The translations under genes were made by a program, and so were the position numbers. From the NCBI GenBank assembly GCA_003648395.1, contig QMPB01000183.1:1-7815 (forward strand): a DNA stretch of 7,815 nucleotides, given 5' to 3'. The DNA comes from Bacteroidota bacterium (lineage in GTDB: Bacteria; Bacteroidota; Bacteroidia; Bacteroidales; UBA1556). Positions 6,824 through 7,815 of the stretch are shown here, piece after piece. Below the pieces are notes generated by a model. It was given only the letters and a program-made list of their open reading frames with translations, ran no database searches and was not told the DNA's origin. The first letter of the stretch is position 1. Each line of letters begins with the position of its first letter.

Positions 6824-6851
6824 ATTTATTGCATGCAAATTTACAATAAAT
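6824..6851. repeat. 8-bp inverted repeat flanking the BI-1 promoter element
   Basis: ATTTATTG (6824-6831) and CAATAAAT (6844-6851) form a perfect inverted repeat with a 12-base spacer, so the half-site centres are 20 bases apart, about two helical turns. The spacer contains the candidate -7 element at 6836-6843. That geometry suits an operator for a dimeric regulator overlapping the promoter. It could also be chance in AT-rich DNA. Confidence 0.4.
6836..6843 (-). promoter_or_regulatory. Candidate -7 promoter element (TAAATTTG) for the BI-1 gene
   Basis: The minus strand reads TAAATTTG followed by CA, a full match to the Bacteroidota TAnnTTTG consensus. A start of transcription a few bases on would leave a leader of about 30-35 bases before the ATG at 6795. 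No clear TTG -33 element is seen 17-23 bases upstream, so support rests on the -7 box and its position. Confidence 0.42.
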
Positions 6852-6938
6852 GAGTATTTATTATATGTTAGAAATGTTAATATTTACAAAATATGAGTTA
6901 ATATTATCAACATCAAACCATTAATAAATAAAAGAATA

Positions 6939-7550
6939 TTAGGATAATTTGGTACTTATTAGTCTCAAAAATTCATCTCTAGTTTTAGGATCATTAAGAA
7001 ATGCCCCTGTAAAGTCAGAAGTAGTAGTTACAGAACTCTGTTTCTCGATACCACGCATTGCCATACAAAGGTGCTTAGCCTCAATAACAACTGCAACACC
7101 TAGTGGGTTTATAGCATCATCAATAGCATCTTTTATCTGCATTGTTAGGCGTTCTTGAATTTGTAATCTACGAGCAAAGACTTCCACAACACGCGCAACT
7201 TTACTCAAGCCCATAACTCTACCATTGGGAATATAGGCTACATGAGCTTTGCCAATAAAAGGAATCATATGGTGCTCGCACATAGAGTATAACTCTATAT
7301 CTTTAACAATCACCATTTGCTTGTAATCCTCAGTAAATACAGCTGATTGGATAATCTCCTTTGCGTTAGCATGATAGCCCTGCGTCATAAATTGCATAGC
7401 CTTAGCCACACGAACAGGAGTTTCCAACAAGCCTTCCCTATTAGAATCTTCGCCCAATAAACCTAATATTTCCTTATAATGAAAAGCAAGCTTTTGAGTT
7501 GTTTCATCATCAAATTCATCAACTCTTCTATATCCTTTAATTTTTGTCAT
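6939..7550 (-). CDS. folE: GTP cyclohydrolase I
   Basis: FolE converts GTP to 7,8-dihydroneopterin triphosphate and formate, the entry step to tetrahydrofolate, in the cytoplasm; the product is also used for queuosine-type precursors. The 203-residue product is a normal length (E. coli 222). The zinc site is complete: C91 and H94 in SMCEHH and C162 in HLCM. Active-site H93 and H160 match His112 and His179 of the E. coli enzyme. Other family segments are visible in order: [14 protein letters not shown] (38-51), [20 protein letters not shown] (107-126), QERLT (132-136), RGIEKQSS (166-173) and the C-terminal EFLRLI. Presence of the Cys/His zinc set marks the zinc-dependent type I enzyme, not the zinc-independent FolE2. 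The start at 7550 gives a short N-terminus without the long extension seen in some homologues. It lies divergent from murA; no other folate gene is adjacent. A candidate promoter is 25 bases upstream. Confidence 0.97.
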   Translation of the reverse strand: MTKIKGYRRVDEFDDETTQKLAFHYKEILGLLGEDSNREGLLETPVRVAKAMQFMTQGYHANAKEIIQSAVFTEDYKQMVIVKDIELYSMCEHHMIPFIGKAHVAYIPNGRVMGLSKVARVVEVFARRLQIQERLTMQIKDAIDDAINPLGVAVVIEAKHLCMAMRGIEKQSSVTTTSDFTGAFLNDPKTRDEFLRLISTKLS

Positions 7551-7575
7551 TACAATTTCTTTTATTATTTGATTG

Positions 7576-7583
7576 CAAAAGTA
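7576..7583 (-). promoter_or_regulatory. Candidate -7 promoter element (TACTTTTG) for folE
   Basis: The minus strand reads TTACTTTTGCAATC, containing a full TAnnTTTG match with the TTTGCA extension also seen at the BI-1 promoter candidate. The predicted transcription start would be about 20 bases ahead of the folE ATG. A -33 TTG is not evident at the usual spacing. Confidence 0.48.
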
Positions 7584-7628
7584 AAATATTATTAATTATA
7601 AACCTGAGAAATTATTGTATAACATTAG

Positions 7629-7650
7629 TGATTTTAAGCAACAAAAATCA
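7629..7650. repeat. 7-bp inverted repeat in the folE-murA divergent spacer
   Basis: TGATTTT (7629-7635) pairs with AAAATCA (7644-7650) around the loop AAGCAACA. It lies upstream of both divergent genes, directly next to a second inverted repeat. It may be a small hairpin or half of a regulatory site; no regulator is recognisable. Confidence 0.3.
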
Positions 7651-7670
7651 ATTAACATTTATACGTTAAT
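7651..7670. repeat. ATTAAC-N8-GTTAAT inverted repeat in the folE-murA divergent spacer
   Basis: A perfect 6-bp inverted repeat, ATTAAC (7651-7656) and GTTAAT (7665-7670), with 8 bases between, has the size and symmetry of an operator for a dimeric helix-turn-helix regulator. It lies 71 bases ahead of the murA start and about 100 bases ahead of folE. I found no full -7 element for murA on the + strand, so its relation to that promoter is unclear. Confidence 0.3.
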
Positions 7671-7741
7671 AATTATAGATGCTATTTATATAGAAACAGT
7701 ATTTACCTATTATCTTCATTGTTGAATATAAAAATATAATT

Positions 7742-7815
7742 ATGGGTAAATTTATTATCGAAGGCGGTAGAAAACTAAAAGGTGAAATAACACCTCAAGG
7801 AGCTAAAAATGAAGC
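7742..7815 (+). CDS. murA: UDP-N-acetylglucosamine 1-carboxyvinyltransferase, N-terminal part (3' end outside window)
   Basis: MurA transfers the enolpyruvyl group of phosphoenolpyruvate to UDP-N-acetylglucosamine, the first committed step of peptidoglycan synthesis in the cytoplasm. Only 24 full codons are inside the window, but they carry the diagnostic opening: MGKFIIEGG, then KGEITPQGAKNEA. K22 and N23 fall at the same positions as the substrate-binding Lys22 and Asn23 of the E. coli enzyme, which also supports the ATG at 7742 as the true start. The related EPSP synthases (AroA) start differently and lack this GAKN segment. The bases before the ATG are pure A/T with no Shine-Dalgarno run, as is usual in Bacteroidota. 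It is divergent from folE across a 191-base spacer containing two small inverted repeats. The rest of the protein, including the catalytic Cys loop, is not visible. Confidence 0.93.
   Translation, partial: MGKFIIEGGRKLKGEITPQGAKNE

Noticed and set aside
6876..6905. Direct repeat GTTAATATT twice, 21 bases apart, between folE and the BI-1 gene
   Set aside because: Short and nearly all A/T in an AT-rich spacer; likely chance without comparative support.
6949..7158. A + strand frame antisense to folE
   Set aside because: Mirror of a highly conserved coding region; no independent support.
7684..7741. A + strand promoter for murA
   Set aside because: I found a TTG but no TAnnTTTG at suitable spacing before the ATG; not enough to annotate.

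Overview
The window is AT-rich (roughly one third G+C by eye) and carries four complete protein-coding genes with clear family assignments, one complete two-domain transporter gene, and two genes cut by the window edges. It looks like a chromosomal piece of a Bacteroidota bacterium. Start codons have no Shine-Dalgarno-like purine run, several upstream regions hold TAnnTTTG-type -7 elements typical of that phylum, and a Dcp-type peptidase carries a lipoprotein signal. I cannot name the genus.

Layout. At the left edge (1-354, +) lies the C-terminal part of a rhomboid intramembrane protease. It meets, tail to tail with only 2 bases between stop codons, a 728-residue minus-strand gene (357-2543). 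That gene fuses a divergent dicarboxylate/amino-acid:cation symporter (SDF/DAACS) core to an extra membrane helix and an amino-acid-type periplasmic binding domain (SBP_bac_3). A 302-base AT-rich spacer follows; it ends in a strong intrinsic terminator for the next minus-strand gene, an M3 peptidyl-dipeptidase made as a lipoprotein (2846-4969). A second clear terminator (4994-5025) separates it from fabD (5070-5957). Next come a Bax-inhibitor-1/YccA-type membrane protein (6073-6795) and folE, GTP cyclohydrolase I (6939-7550). At the right edge murA starts divergently on the + strand (7742 onward).

How the genes relate. Five consecutive genes run on the minus strand, but terminators and candidate promoters suggest mostly separate transcription units rather than one operon. 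fabD (fatty acid synthesis), folE (tetrahydrofolate/pterin entry) and murA (peptidoglycan entry) are ordinary biosynthetic housekeeping genes. The peptidase and the transporter-binding-protein fusion could both serve peptide or amino/organic acid use at the cell envelope, but nothing except proximity links them.

The most unusual item is the symporter-binding-protein fusion. By eye it has lost several residues that define sodium binding in characterised symporters, and the Arg that normally binds the ligand carboxylate in amino-acid binding proteins. This architecture has relatives in other bacteria as far as I know, so it is under-studied rather than certainly new. I saw no CRISPR array, tRNA, rRNA, insertion sequence or phage gene.
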